Positions 23,733 to 29,974 of a stretch of DNA of 32,638 nt are shown in pieces. The notes beneath the pieces were generated by a model that saw only the letters and a list, made by a program, of their open reading frames with translations, searched no databases and was not told the origin of the DNA. Where the stretch lies: NCBI GenBank assembly GCA_020200315.1, contig JAIVIZ010000090.1:1-32638 (forward strand), written 5' to 3'. Each line of letters begins with the position of its first letter. The stretch's first letter is position 1. The DNA is from Sphingomonadales bacterium. GTDB taxonomy: Bacteria > Pseudomonadota > Alphaproteobacteria > Sphingomonadales > Sphingomonadaceae. Both the position numbers and the translations under genes were made by a program.

Positions 23733-23885
23733 CCACTGGGAAAGCACCTCGGCCACTTCGTCGCGCGGGCCGAGGTTCTGGCACCAATCAGCGCGGCCGG
23801 CTGTCGAGCATATCCAGACGCAGCCGTCTTCGTCAGGCCCTTCAATTTCGAAGACGGCGGATTGCTCGGGCTCCTTAAACCTCAT
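23700..23885 (-). CDS. Small protein coupled to an RHH regulator, function unknown
   Basis: The protein is 61 residues (M-R-F-K-E-P-E-Q-S-A-V-F-E-I-E-G-P-D-E-D-G-C-V-W-I-C-S-T). Its ATG overlaps the stop of the RHH gene upstream by four bases (ATGA), so the pair is cotranslated. It looks like a small alpha/beta fold ending in a helix (V-A-E-V-L-S-Q-W-L-G-A-I-G). The 3' end overlaps the opposite-strand ORFan by 33 bases. It could be a partner of the RHH protein in a two-component stability or regulatory unit; no toxin family is recognised. Confidence 0.55.
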   Translation of the reverse strand: MRFKEPEQSAVFEIEGPDEDGCVWICSTAGRADWCQNLGPRDEVAEVLSQWLGAIGHRERE

Positions 23886-24067
23886 TTCGTGAGTCCATGC
23901 TCGACGAGGCGGCGGATAGCCTCAGGACGCGTCGGGAGGTCAGGTTGGGCTCTTCGCCAATGATCGATCGTCGTGAGCAAGGGTGGCGCAACGCGAACCA
24001 TTACTGGCGTCGCCTCTGTGCGCGGACGCCCCCTCTTCGGTTTCTCGATATTATCTATTGACGTCAT
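23882..24067 (-). CDS. Ribbon-helix-helix-type DNA-binding protein
   Basis: The protein is 61 residues. A basic N-terminal arm (K-P-K-R-G-R-P-R-T-E-A) is followed by the strand V-M-V-R-V-A and helix L-L-T-T-I-D-H-W-R-R-A, then T-R-P-E-A-I-R-R-L-V-E-H-G-L, which is the usual second helix of this RHH family. It probably binds DNA as a dimer and regulates its own operon, which it shares with the 61-residue protein downstream. AT-rich inverted segments (GATATTAT at 24047 and ATAATATC at about 24077) surround its start codon, in a divergent spacer shared with the rightward operon at 24157. Confidence 0.7.
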   Translation of the reverse strand: MTSIDNIEKPKRGRPRTEATPVMVRVAPPLLTTIDHWRRAQPDLPTRPEAIRRLVEHGLTK

Positions 24068-24156
24068 GCGAGTATCATAATATCACTAATGACAAGCCGA
24101 GGCAAGGTGGCACCCTCGCCCCGGCTCTAACCGCAACCGTTCCTAGGAGAACGATC

Positions 24157-24294
24157 ATGGCTACCCAACAGCATACCCGTGCGCACCTTCGCGCGCCACT
24201 GGCGATACTAATCGCCGCCCTGATTGGCACGTTGCCGATCGCCGTCTGCATCCTCGCCTCCAACAGCGTGTTCAGCGCGGAGGTGGCACGATGA
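24157..24294 (+). CDS. Very small membrane protein
   Basis: The protein is 45 residues from an ATG preceded by TAGGAGA. It has one transmembrane helix (about residues 14-36, APLAILIAALIGTLPIAVCILA) after a basic start, so the N-terminus is probably cytoplasmic. The stop overlaps the next start (ATGA). It is the first gene of a four-gene rightward operon. No family is recognised. Confidence 0.6.
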   Translation: MATQQHTRAHLRAPLAILIAALIGTLPIAVCILASNSVFSAEVAR

Positions 24295-24926
24295 ACCGCC
24301 GCGAAGTTCTCGCCGGGATCGGCATCGCCGGCGCAGTCGCAGTCGTTCCGCTTAGCGGTGCACTCGCCGCCACCGGGGGAATCGACCGGGCGGAGTGGGA
24401 TGCCGCGATGGCGTCCCTGAAACAATGCGAGCAGGCCTTCAATGTGTCGAACGAGAAGGCCGACGGGTACGCTCAAGCATATGAGGAAGCTCGCCCGAAG
24501 CTGGAGATGATCGACTTCCGCGAGTTCCCCTTCACCGACCGCAACGAAGTCGCTCGCACCTACGACATTGACCACCATGAGCGTCAGCGCCTCGCGGGTG
24601 AAGGGACGACGTGGTGGGCCAAGGACCCGGAAGCGACCCGCGCGAAGATCAAGGCCGCTTGCGAGAGCGTCCGCGAGTTTCGCCGACTGGAGGCTGATGC
24701 TGCCGAGCACACCGGATACAAGGCGTTTTTCGAGCAGCACGAAGCCCTGCTCGGCCGACTGTGCGAAGCGCAGACAGTGTTGGTCGAAATGCCTGCGCCG
24801 GATGCAGAGGCGCTCCTGTGGAAGATCAATCACCTATTCCAACAGGAAGACGTTACGTGGACGCCGGAATATACCGCGCAGTTCCACAGTGACGCGGCCC
24901 GCCTCCTCTCGAACGGGAGGGCATGA
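24291..24926 (+). CDS. Tat-signal-bearing exported protein, function unknown
   Basis: The protein is 211 residues. The N-terminus N-R-R-E-V-L-A-G-I-G-I-A-G-A-V-A-V-V-P ending at A-L-A-A is a twin-arginine-like export signal (R-R-E-V-L). The mature part is mainly helical with many charged residues and Trp/Tyr (F-T-D-R-N-E-V-A-R-T-Y, T-T-W-W-A-K-D-P) and resembles uncharacterised proteins of phage-like or conjugative accessory regions. No metal or catalytic motif is seen. It is translationally coupled on both sides by ATGA overlaps. Confidence 0.65.
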   Translation: MNRREVLAGIGIAGAVAVVPLSGALAATGGIDRAEWDAAMASLKQCEQAFNVSNEKADGYAQAYEEARPKLEMIDFREFPFTDRNEVARTYDIDHHERQRLAGEGTTWWAKDPEATRAKIKAACESVREFRRLEADAAEHTGYKAFFEQHEALLGRLCEAQTVLVEMPAPDAEALLWKINHLFQQEDVTWTPEYTAQFHSDAARLLSNGRA

Positions 24927-25360
24927 CCATAACCCAGCAAGCAAAGGGAGGGGCTTCGGCCCCTTCCAACGTCGTGCGGCTTCCGACTGCCGCGCGGCGA
25001 CAGGTCAAGCAGGCTTGCAACAAGGCGGGTCGGGCCGCCCGCGCCGCTCTGAGGGCTGAACAGCCGTGGCCGGGTGAATACCTGTTCCCCGGCATCCGGG
25101 ACGCCATGCGGCGTTTGCGGGGGCTCCGATCGATGCCGTCAAGTGCGGCCGTCAATCTGGCGCGGAGCGTCGTTGATCCGGAGACTATCAACGAGAGGCC
25201 ACGAGTTCTGGGCCTCATCCGGTGCGGGGTCGATGCGGGCGATCCGTTCGCGCGGGAGGTCCACCGCCTGTTAAGAGAGCTCACAGGAACCACCTACGGC
25301 GACCACAACGACTTCAAGAATGCCCTGACCCGCTTGGCGATGGCGAGGGAGGCTCTGTGA
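24923..25360 (+). CDS. Hypothetical protein of the 24.1-25.7 kb operon
   Basis: The protein is 145 residues. A basic N-terminal third (A-A-R-R-Q-V-K-Q-A-C-N-K-A-G-R-A-A-R-A-A-L-R) is followed by P-W-P-G-E-Y-L-F-P-G-I-R-D-A-M-R-R-L-R-G and a helical C-terminus. The arginine-rich start could contact nucleic acid; this is inference. It overlaps its upstream neighbour by ATGA and its downstream neighbour by TGATG. No family is recognised. Confidence 0.6.
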   Translation: MTITQQAKGGASAPSNVVRLPTAARRQVKQACNKAGRAARAALRAEQPWPGEYLFPGIRDAMRRLRGLRSMPSSAAVNLARSVVDPETINERPRVLGLIRCGVDAGDPFAREVHRLLRELTGTTYGDHNDFKNALTRLAMAREAL

Positions 25361-25701
25361 TGGGCCTCCATAGCATCAGAAGCGCTTCGGCGCTGCCCAT
25401 CGCCCTTTCCGTCATTCCAAGCCTGCCACGCCCCATGCTGTCACGGCTCGTCGCTCGGATCATTGAGCGCATCGACGAGATCGACGGGGACGCCGACCTT
25501 GAGGAGGACAACGAGGATGCGGGCGTTGAGGACGATCCGCTGGGCATAGACCCCGAGCAGGATTATTGCCTCGCCCATGAGGACCACGGCACTTGGGGCA
25601 TGCTCACGCCGGCGCAGAAGCAGGAGGTCCGTAGGGTGAAGCTAGCTGCGAAGGCGCTCAGGAAGCCAAGCAATGTCCTAGCGCGGAATGAGGGCGGTTG
25701 A
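25360..25701 (+). CDS. Acidic hypothetical protein, last gene of the operon
   Basis: The ATG at 25360 overlaps the previous stop (TGATG) and gives 113 residues; a longer in-frame extension lies inside the previous gene. A helix R-L-V-A-R-I-I-E-R-I-D-E-I-D-G-D is followed by a strongly acidic run (D-L-E-E-D-N-E-D-A-G-V-E-D-D) and a basic end (V-R-R-V-K-L-A-A-K-A-L-R-K). The layout of a small Asp/Glu-rich protein with an E-R-I-D-E-I-D-G-D motif occurs in other alphaproteobacterial accessory regions. The role is unknown. Confidence 0.6.
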   Translation: MGLHSIRSASALPIALSVIPSLPRPMLSRLVARIIERIDEIDGDADLEEDNEDAGVEDDPLGIDPEQDYCLAHEDHGTWGMLTPAQKQEVRRVKLAAKALRKPSNVLARNEGG

Positions 25702-25778
25702 ACTCACTAAGGTTGCGGGCAGGACAGCCAATGTCGCACTGTCTCACGGCTGACACTCCCCATGTTCGGCACGCAAGG

Positions 25779-25806
25779 AGCCCGGTCAGAGATGGCCGGG
25801 CTTTTT
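25779..25806 (+). terminator. Rho-independent terminator of the 24.1-25.7 kb operon
   Basis: AGCCCGG (25779-25785) and CCGGGCT (25796-25802) form a stem with a 10-base loop, followed by TTTTT. It lies about 80 bases beyond the last stop of the operon. Confidence 0.85.
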
Positions 25807-25815
25807 GCCGCTCGC

Positions 25816-25846
25816 GAACGTCTGCCTCCGACCATTGCGGACATTC
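25816..25846 (+). repeat. Palindromic repeat copy next to the terminator
   Basis: GAACGTCTGCCTCCGACC...GCGGACATTC shares arms and loop with the other dispersed copies, though the stem is weaker. It sits 10 bases after the terminator T-tract. Confidence 0.75.
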
Positions 25847-25871
25847 AGCACAGCGTCGAAAAGCGACACTT

Positions 25872-26084
25872 ATGGATAGTCTCACTTGGTTCGGCCTCCT
25901 TGCCGTGAGTCTGATGCTGGTTAGCTATGCGATGGAGGGCAGGTCTCGCTGGTGGATTCTGGCCTTTGCATTCTCCTGTATGCTGGGCTCGACCTACGGC
26001 TTCCTGCAAGGTGCTTGGCCGTTTGGCGTCGTTGAGGCCATCTGGTCGGTCGTCGCAATGAGACGGTTTTCGGTGGCGACCTGA
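25872..26084 (+). CDS. Small membrane protein (about 70 residues)
   Basis: The protein is 70 residues with three hydrophobic stretches (T-W-F-G-L-L-A-V-S-L-M-L-V-S-Y-A; W-W-I-L-A-F-A-F-S-C-M-L-G-S-T-Y-G; F-G-V-V-E-A-I-W-S-V-V-A). The L-V-S-Y-A-x-E-x-R-S-x-x-W-I-L and G-x-W-P-F-G-V-V-E-x-x-W-x-x-V pattern is that of a small uncharacterised membrane family in proteobacteria. No clear ribosome binding site is seen. A palindromic repeat overlaps its stop codon. Confidence 0.7.
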   Translation: MDSLTWFGLLAVSLMLVSYAMEGRSRWWILAFAFSCMLGSTYGFLQGAWPFGVVEAIWSVVAMRRFSVAT

Positions 26085-26113
26085 TGCCCGCTTTCCACCC
26101 AAAGCAGACATTC
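26083..26113 (+). repeat. Palindromic repeat between convergent genes
   Basis: GATGCCCGCTTTCCACCC and AAAGCAGACATTC form the family hairpin. It overlaps the stop of the small membrane gene and ends 11 bases before the stop of the convergent TonB-dependent receptor, where it could serve as a bidirectional 3'-end structure. Confidence 0.85.
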
Positions 26114-26123
26114 GGCGGCGGGC

Positions 26124-28184
26124 CTAGAAGGCCTGCTCAAGTCCAATCGTGAATGCTCGCTCACGACCCCTACGCGTCCAGCCCCCTTCCAACGTCGTTG
26201 CATCCCCGGCGAGATAGTGGACGTTTGTGAGGTTCGTTAGGTCAAGGCGGAGGTCTGAAGGCTGTCCGGCTATCCTCACATGATACACAGCAGCGAGCCC
26301 GAGCAGGCCGTAAGGAGAATGGCGTGAGCCGTTGGGCCTCACGCCATCCGAAGTCCGCACCGCGCCGCTCGACACCAGCAGGTCGCCGGCGAGGTTGAGC
26401 CTGCCGAACCGCCGACTGACTCCGCCCGATGCGGTTACCGGACGGTCGCTTGCCAACGGAATGAACCGCCTCGATGCCGCAGCGATCATGGCTGGGGCGA
26501 ACAGTTCTTCGCCGCCGATGATTGTTCTGCCGCGCGCACTTGCCAGAGCAAGGTTGAGCCACGCCGCTGTGCCCCGGCGAGCGTAAGTCGCGGAGAACTC
26601 CAACCCACTGATGCGTGCCCGCCTGAAGCCAAACGCGGTTGGCACTGCCGAGCCCAGTGTTTCGTGCTCGGCGATGTAGTTGCGCGCCGAGCGCCAGTAG
26701 CCGTCGACCCCCAGGGTGAGGTCGCCCAACTTTTGCTGAATGCCCGCGTCGACATAATCGTCGCGCTCCTGAGCCGATCGCGTCCCGATAGGCTCCTCGC
26801 CGGGAGCGGGCACGGACGCATAGCGGGCATAGCCAACGTGGGCTGTGAGGCCACGTGAGGAGCCCCAGACCAAGCTCGCGCGAGGCTCAAGCGTAGCCCT
26901 CGATCCAAAGCCGCGCAGCCATTCCAGCCGGCCGCCCGGATTGAACGTCAGGGAAGGCGCAAGCTTCCACTCGTCTTGCGCGTAGACGGCGACAGACGTT
27001 CGTTTGAGGCTTGACCGGACGCTGCTAAAATCAAGCTCGCGAGCCGTGGATCGGGTGGCGAGCAGACCAAACCGCAGGGTGTGTGCTGTGCCGAGGGCTT
27101 CGCTTGCATCGATCTGGGTACCGAAAGACCTGCGGCGGTCACTGGTCATCTCGCGGAATTGTGAGCGATCCGATGCGACGCCCCCGAACACGGAGGCTTG
27201 GATCGTGAAGCGATCGTCGCTGTGCTGAAATGTTCCAACGGCGTAATCGTCGCTGTTCACCTGCGAACCTGAACCGATGCTCGTCTGACCGATCCTGTGG
27301 CGCTCGTGCGAGCCGCCAAACATCAGGGAGACGCGGTTGTTGGCGTCAAAGACGTGATCGGCAAAGCCAAAGCCTTCGACCTCGGTCCGGCTGTCGCGGG
27401 CAGTCGTGCCCGCATCCGCGAGGATCGAGCGCTCCCGACTCCCGGAAGCAAACAGGCTTGTGCCTTGGACCGACCCTGCCCACTCAATCGCGGGCTCAAC
27501 CATGCTGTCGGTGCTGGCGAACAGTTCGGCCTGGCCCCCGTGCTGATACAGGCCGTTCTTCGTAGTGATGCTGATCACGCCCGCTGGGGCGAAGCCGAAC
27601 TGCGCCGGGAGGGTGCCGGTCACGAGGCGCGTCGTCTCGGCAAGGCGCGAACTCAGATGGTCAGCCGGATCGGAGATCGCCTCGGGCACGATGACGTTGT
27701 TGATGCGGACCTGATTGACGCGTGACCCGCGGACGTTGAGCACGTTCCCTGAGAGAGTAACGCCCGGAGCCTGCAAGAGAACGTCCGAGATGCTTCCCGT
27801 CTCTCCGCCTGGCCGGTTCTCTATGGCATCGTTGCTCAGGGAGTAGACGGTCGCCCCGAGCTCCGCATCTATCTGGGTTCTCGCTGTGTCCAGTCTTCGG
27901 GCGGTCACAACGATCGCGCTTTCGGGCTGAGCGCCGCCTTCCTCCTTGTCGTCGTCCTCAGCGGCATCGTGCTTACGCGGCGGTGACGGAGCGACGGCTT
28001 TCGGGTTCTCATCATCAGCGTCCAACGCAGGCGTGACGACTTGAGGACTCGCCTTAGGCTTCTCGTCGTCTTTGCCTGGCGCCGGCGCAGCAAGCGCTGG
28101 AGGTGCTGGCTGTTTCCTGTGGTCATCATCGTCAGGTGGAGGCGAGCTCATAGTTCCGAGGATGAAAACAGCGGCCATCAGCAT
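26124..28184 (-). CDS. TonB-dependent outer-membrane receptor
   Basis: The protein is 686 residues from the ATG at 28184; a GTG 18 codons upstream is possible. A signal-like start (M-L-M-A-A-V-F-I-L-G-T-M-S) is followed by an unusual ~90-residue acidic/proline linker (P-P-P-D-D-D-D, P-G-K-D-D-E-K-P-K, A-E-D-D-D-K-E-E). Next come a TonB-box-like I-V-V-T-A-R-R, the plug (D-V-L-L-Q-A-P-G-V, L-N-V-R-G-S-R-V-N-Q-V, G-V-I-S-I-T-T-K-N-G) and a beta-barrel with alternating aromatic strands, ending L-E-Q-A-F with the terminal Phe needed for BAM insertion. It imports an unknown ligand. No transporter or regulator gene is adjacent. Weak ribosome binding sites leave the start open. Confidence 0.85.
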   Translation of the reverse strand: MLMAAVFILGTMSSPPPDDDDHRKQPAPPALAAPAPGKDDEKPKASPQVVTPALDADDENPKAVAPSPPRKHDAAEDDDKEEGGAQPESAIVVTARRLDTARTQIDAELGATVYSLSNDAIENRPGGETGSISDVLLQAPGVTLSGNVLNVRGSRVNQVRINNVIVPEAISDPADHLSSRLAETTRLVTGTLPAQFGFAPAGVISITTKNGLYQHGGQAELFASTDSMVEPAIEWAGSVQGTSLFASGSRERSILADAGTTARDSRTEVEGFGFADHVFDANNRVSLMFGGSHERHRIGQTSIGSGSQVNSDDYAVGTFQHSDDRFTIQASVFGGVASDRSQFREMTSDRRRSFGTQIDASEALGTAHTLRFGLLATRSTARELDFSSVRSSLKRTSVAVYAQDEWKLAPSLTFNPGGRLEWLRGFGSRATLEPRASLVWGSSRGLTAHVGYARYASVPAPGEEPIGTRSAQERDDYVDAGIQQKLGDLTLGVDGYWRSARNYIAEHETLGSAVPTAFGFRRARISGLEFSATYARRGTAAWLNLALASARGRTIIGGEELFAPAMIAAASRRFIPLASDRPVTASGGVSRRFGRLNLAGDLLVSSGAVRTSDGVRPNGSRHSPYGLLGLAAVYHVRIAGQPSDLRLDLTNLTNVHYLAGDATTLEGGWTRRGRERAFTIGLEQAF

Positions 28185-28288
28185 AGGGGCTGCACTTGGC
28201 TGCGAGCGAAAGTGTCGGCAAGTGCCCGGAGGGCACACACATGGGACAATCTGGCGCAGCCCCCAAGGCGGCAGTTGCTGCCAAGGTG

Positions 28289-28320
28289 GAAGGTCTGCTT
28301 TCCGCCCCCAACAGACATTC
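28289..28320 (+). repeat. Palindromic repeat upstream of the TonB-dependent receptor
   Basis: GAAGGTCTGCTTTCCGCCC...AACAGACATTC is a copy of the dispersed family with a partly decayed stem. It lies between the receptor start and the end of the mobile-element operon. Confidence 0.75.
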
Positions 28321-28329
28321 GGCCGCCGG

Positions 28330-28503
28330 CTATGAGCCCGCCTTCACATATCCCGCCCGCGTCCGTGCCCACGCAATCACAATCCGCGCCGCTTTAATGC
28401 GACTGCTCAGCTGCTTGCGCTTGCGCTTGCGCTTGTCCTGCTCGGCTTCACGTTGAGCAATGAGGTCCGGCAGGATCGCGACCAGCTCTTGCACCTTGGT
28501 CAC
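28330..28503 (-). CDS. Small Lys/Arg-rich protein ending the mobile-element operon
   Basis: A GTG at 28503 opens 57 residues: M-T-K-V-Q-E-L-V-A-I-L-P-D-L-I-A-Q-R-E-A-E-Q-D, then K-R-K-R-K-R-K-Q-L, then I-K-A-A-R-I-V-I-A-W-A-R-T-R-A-G-Y. It starts two bases after the stop of the HGG-motif gene, with GGAG upstream inside that gene. The K-R run comes from a CGCAAG-type hexanucleotide repeat. Its basic helical nature suggests nucleic-acid binding, which is inference. It is the ninth and last gene of the coupled leftward operon. Confidence 0.55.
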   Translation of the reverse strand: MTKVQELVAILPDLIAQREAEQDKRKRKRKQLSSRIKAARIVIAWARTRAGYVKAGS

Positions 28504-28505
28504 AG

Positions 28506-28775
28506 TTAGAGCGCAGCCAGCTCCGCCCGCATCTGCCGCAGTGCAGCCCGCATGGCTCGATGCTCCGCAGATCGAGCCCCATGCTTCCAGGCGTTTCGAT
28601 TACCCTTCGGCGCGCCGGGCGACGGGCCGCCGTGCATTCGGCACCTTCCGTTCGGCATCGCCGGGGACTGGCAAGGCTTGCCCGAGCGAGTTCGCGCCAG
28701 GCACCGTGGCGCAACCGCCATCTGTGAGGGCTGCTTGAGGTTGTTCGGCTGAAACTCGTTTTCTTCCGCGCGCAT
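28506..28775 (-). CDS. HGG-motif small protein of mobile elements
   Basis: The protein is 89 residues from the ATG at 28775; a start at 28721 (M-A-V-A-P-R-C) giving 71 residues is equally plausible. The core C-L-A-R-T-R-S-G-K-P-C-Q-S-P-A-M, then R-C-R-M-H-G-G-x-S-P-G-A-P-K-G-N-R-N-A-W-K-H-G, is the HGGxSTGP-type family. It has four cysteine/histidine positions that could bind zinc and is common in phages and integrative elements, function unknown. With the upstream start it overlaps the preceding gene by 176 bases, which is unusual and probably reflects a frameshift in that gene. Confidence 0.7.
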   Translation of the reverse strand: MRAEENEFQPNNLKQPSQMAVAPRCLARTRSGKPCQSPAMPNGRCRMHGGPSPGAPKGNRNAWKHGARSAEHRAMRAALRQMRAELAAL

Positions 28776-29253
28776 TGTCGCCTCCGATATTCACCTGTTG
28801 GTGTCCGCTCACGATGTTGGTGTGGCGCGCGAACACGGTCGGGTTCTTGATCTCGGCAATCGCCTCGATCGTCACCCGACACTGTGCCTGTGCCTTCAAC
28901 GCAAGCCGGGAAAAACGCTCATGCGCATTCGGAAAGGCGCTTAGGTTCGCCTGCGCCTGGATCAGGTTGTTCACGAACAGGCCGTTCAGGACATGAGCCT
29001 GCGCGGTGAGCATCCCCTCCAGTTCGGAAATGTCGCCCGCGTTCACCGCCGTAATCTTCGTCTCTAATGCGCCGAGCATGCAGAGGCCCTTGTCGGCATC
29101 GTCCGGGCTCAACAGCTTCCCGAGCAGGACACCGTTCAGGCTGGCGGGAGCGAGCAGGTCAATTGCGCTTTCCATCACCGGATCAGCCGTGTCGGCGAGG
29201 ACCGGCAGGTGTTCGCCATTATCAGCCAGCGCCGGCAGTGTTTCCTTGGTCAT
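28600..29253 (-). CDS. Hypothetical mobile-element protein, C-terminus possibly frameshifted
   Basis: The ATG at 29253 overlaps the stop of the winged-helix gene (ATGA) and gives 217 residues. Residues 1-170 are helical and look family-like (L-L-G-K-L-L-S-P-D-D-A-D-K-G, L-E-G-M-L-T-A-Q-A-H-V-L-N-G-L-F, A-I-A-E-I-K-N-P-T-V-F-A-R-H-T-N-I-V-S-G-H-Q-Q-V-N). Relatives I recall end soon after the Q-Q-V-N motif with an E-N-E-x-x-x-N-x-L tail. Exactly such a tail (R-A-E-E-N-E-F-Q-P-N-N-L) exists here in the HGG frame. Loss of two bases from a GC-dinucleotide run near 28765 would explain the extended out-of-frame end. Confidence 0.6.
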   Translation of the reverse strand: MTKETLPALADNGEHLPVLADTADPVMESAIDLLAPASLNGVLLGKLLSPDDADKGLCMLGALETKITAVNAGDISELEGMLTAQAHVLNGLFVNNLIQAQANLSAFPNAHERFSRLALKAQAQCRVTIEAIAEIKNPTVFARHTNIVSGHQQVNIGGDNARGRKRVSAEQPQAALTDGGCATVPGANSLGQALPVPGDAERKVPNARRPVARRAEG

Positions 29254-29495
29254 TGATCTTCTCCCCTTACCCATCCGATATATCGATCCCGACCGGCACC
29301 TATCCGTTTGACGAGCCCGCGCGCTTCTAGTCGCCGGATCGCGGTCGCGACGTGGTCACGCCGCATGCCGAGGACACCGCTCATCGTCGCATAAGATGGA
29401 CCCCGTCCGGTCTCCGCGATGTGTCGCCGCAAGAGGCCGAGCAGTTGGTGCGCGCGAAACCCAAGCATCCGCTCCGGCCGGATCGGTCGGTTCAT
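29250..29495 (-). CDS. Winged-helix DNA-binding protein
   Basis: The protein is 81 residues from the ATG at 29495, fixed by an ATGA overlap with the upstream stop. L-L-G-L-L-R-R-H-I-A-E-T-G-R-G-P-S-Y-A-T-M-S-G-V-L-G-M followed by V-A-T-A-I-R-R-L-E-A-R-G-L-V-K-R-I is a typical LexA/MarR-like winged helix, with recognition helix near residues 50-60 and a wing at G-A-G-R-D-R-Y. It probably regulates transcription of the element or copy control. No ligand domain is present. Confidence 0.75.
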   Translation of the reverse strand: MNRPIRPERMLGFRAHQLLGLLRRHIAETGRGPSYATMSGVLGMRRDHVATAIRRLEARGLVKRIGAGRDRYIGWVRGEDQ

Positions 29496-29974
29496 CGCCC
29501 CAAGTCCCACAGCAGCACCGCGCCGTGAGCCTCGCGCCGGTTGAAGTACGATCGGCCCCCATCACCATCATCGGCGGCGGCATAGTCAGCCGTGATCGCC
29601 AGCAGCTTGCGCCCGGCGAGCCACACCGCGAGTCCGTCGGCTGCGGGGTCGCTGGTGGCGTCAGGGACGGCTCCAAACAGCTCGAACGGAGACCACCCCA
29701 GAGCCAGCGCCTTTGCGGCCCAGCCGTAGCGGGCGAGACCAAGGGCATCCGACACGACAGCGGGCCATGCCTCAGGCCTGCGCAGTCGCGGAGCGGCCAT
29801 CTTGCGCAGCAGCTTCAACCCGTCCGCGAGTGGCAAAGGGAGAGATGCTGGGACGTTAGGGACGTTAGGGACATTAGCCGCGATTGAGGGGCTATTGTCC
29901 CTATTGTCCCTATTGTCCCTATTGTCCCCGCCATCCGCTTCCAGTCTCGCGGCGAGATCGAGCCACTTACCCAT
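29492..29974 (-). CDS. Hypothetical mobile-element protein with Asn-Arg-Asp repeats
   Basis: The ATG at 29974 gives 160 residues and overlaps the DUF3987 stop by eight bases. Residues 15-42 consist of two tripeptide runs, N-R-D repeated and N-V-P repeated, encoded by inverted GGGACNNTA arrays. The remainder is a helical domain (R-R-P-E-A-W-P-A-V-V-S-D-A-L-G-L-A-R-Y-G-W-A-A-K-A-L-A-L-G-W) and E-A-H-G-A-V-L-L-W-D-L at the end. It resembles uncharacterised proteins encoded after DUF3987 genes in alphaproteobacterial elements. The repeat looks like an insertion into an interdomain linker. Confidence 0.65.
   Translation of the reverse strand: MGKWLDLAARLEADGGDNRDNRDNRDNSPSIAANVPNVPNVPASLPLPLADGLKLLRKMAAPRLRRPEAWPAVVSDALGLARYGWAAKALALGWSPFELFGAVPDATSDPAADGLAVWLAGRKLLAITADYAAADDGDGGRSYFNRREAHGAVLLWDLGR
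29850..29927 (+). repeat. GGGACNNTA arrays in inverted arrangement, inside a gene
   Basis: On the plus strand, GGGACGTTA, GGGACGTTA, GGGACATTA are followed by GCCGCGATTGAGGGGC, then four TATTGTCCC units, the reverse complement of GGGACAATA. Two head-to-head arrays thus surround a CGCGATT core. The array is in frame with the 160-residue gene on the minus strand. Confidence 0.9.
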
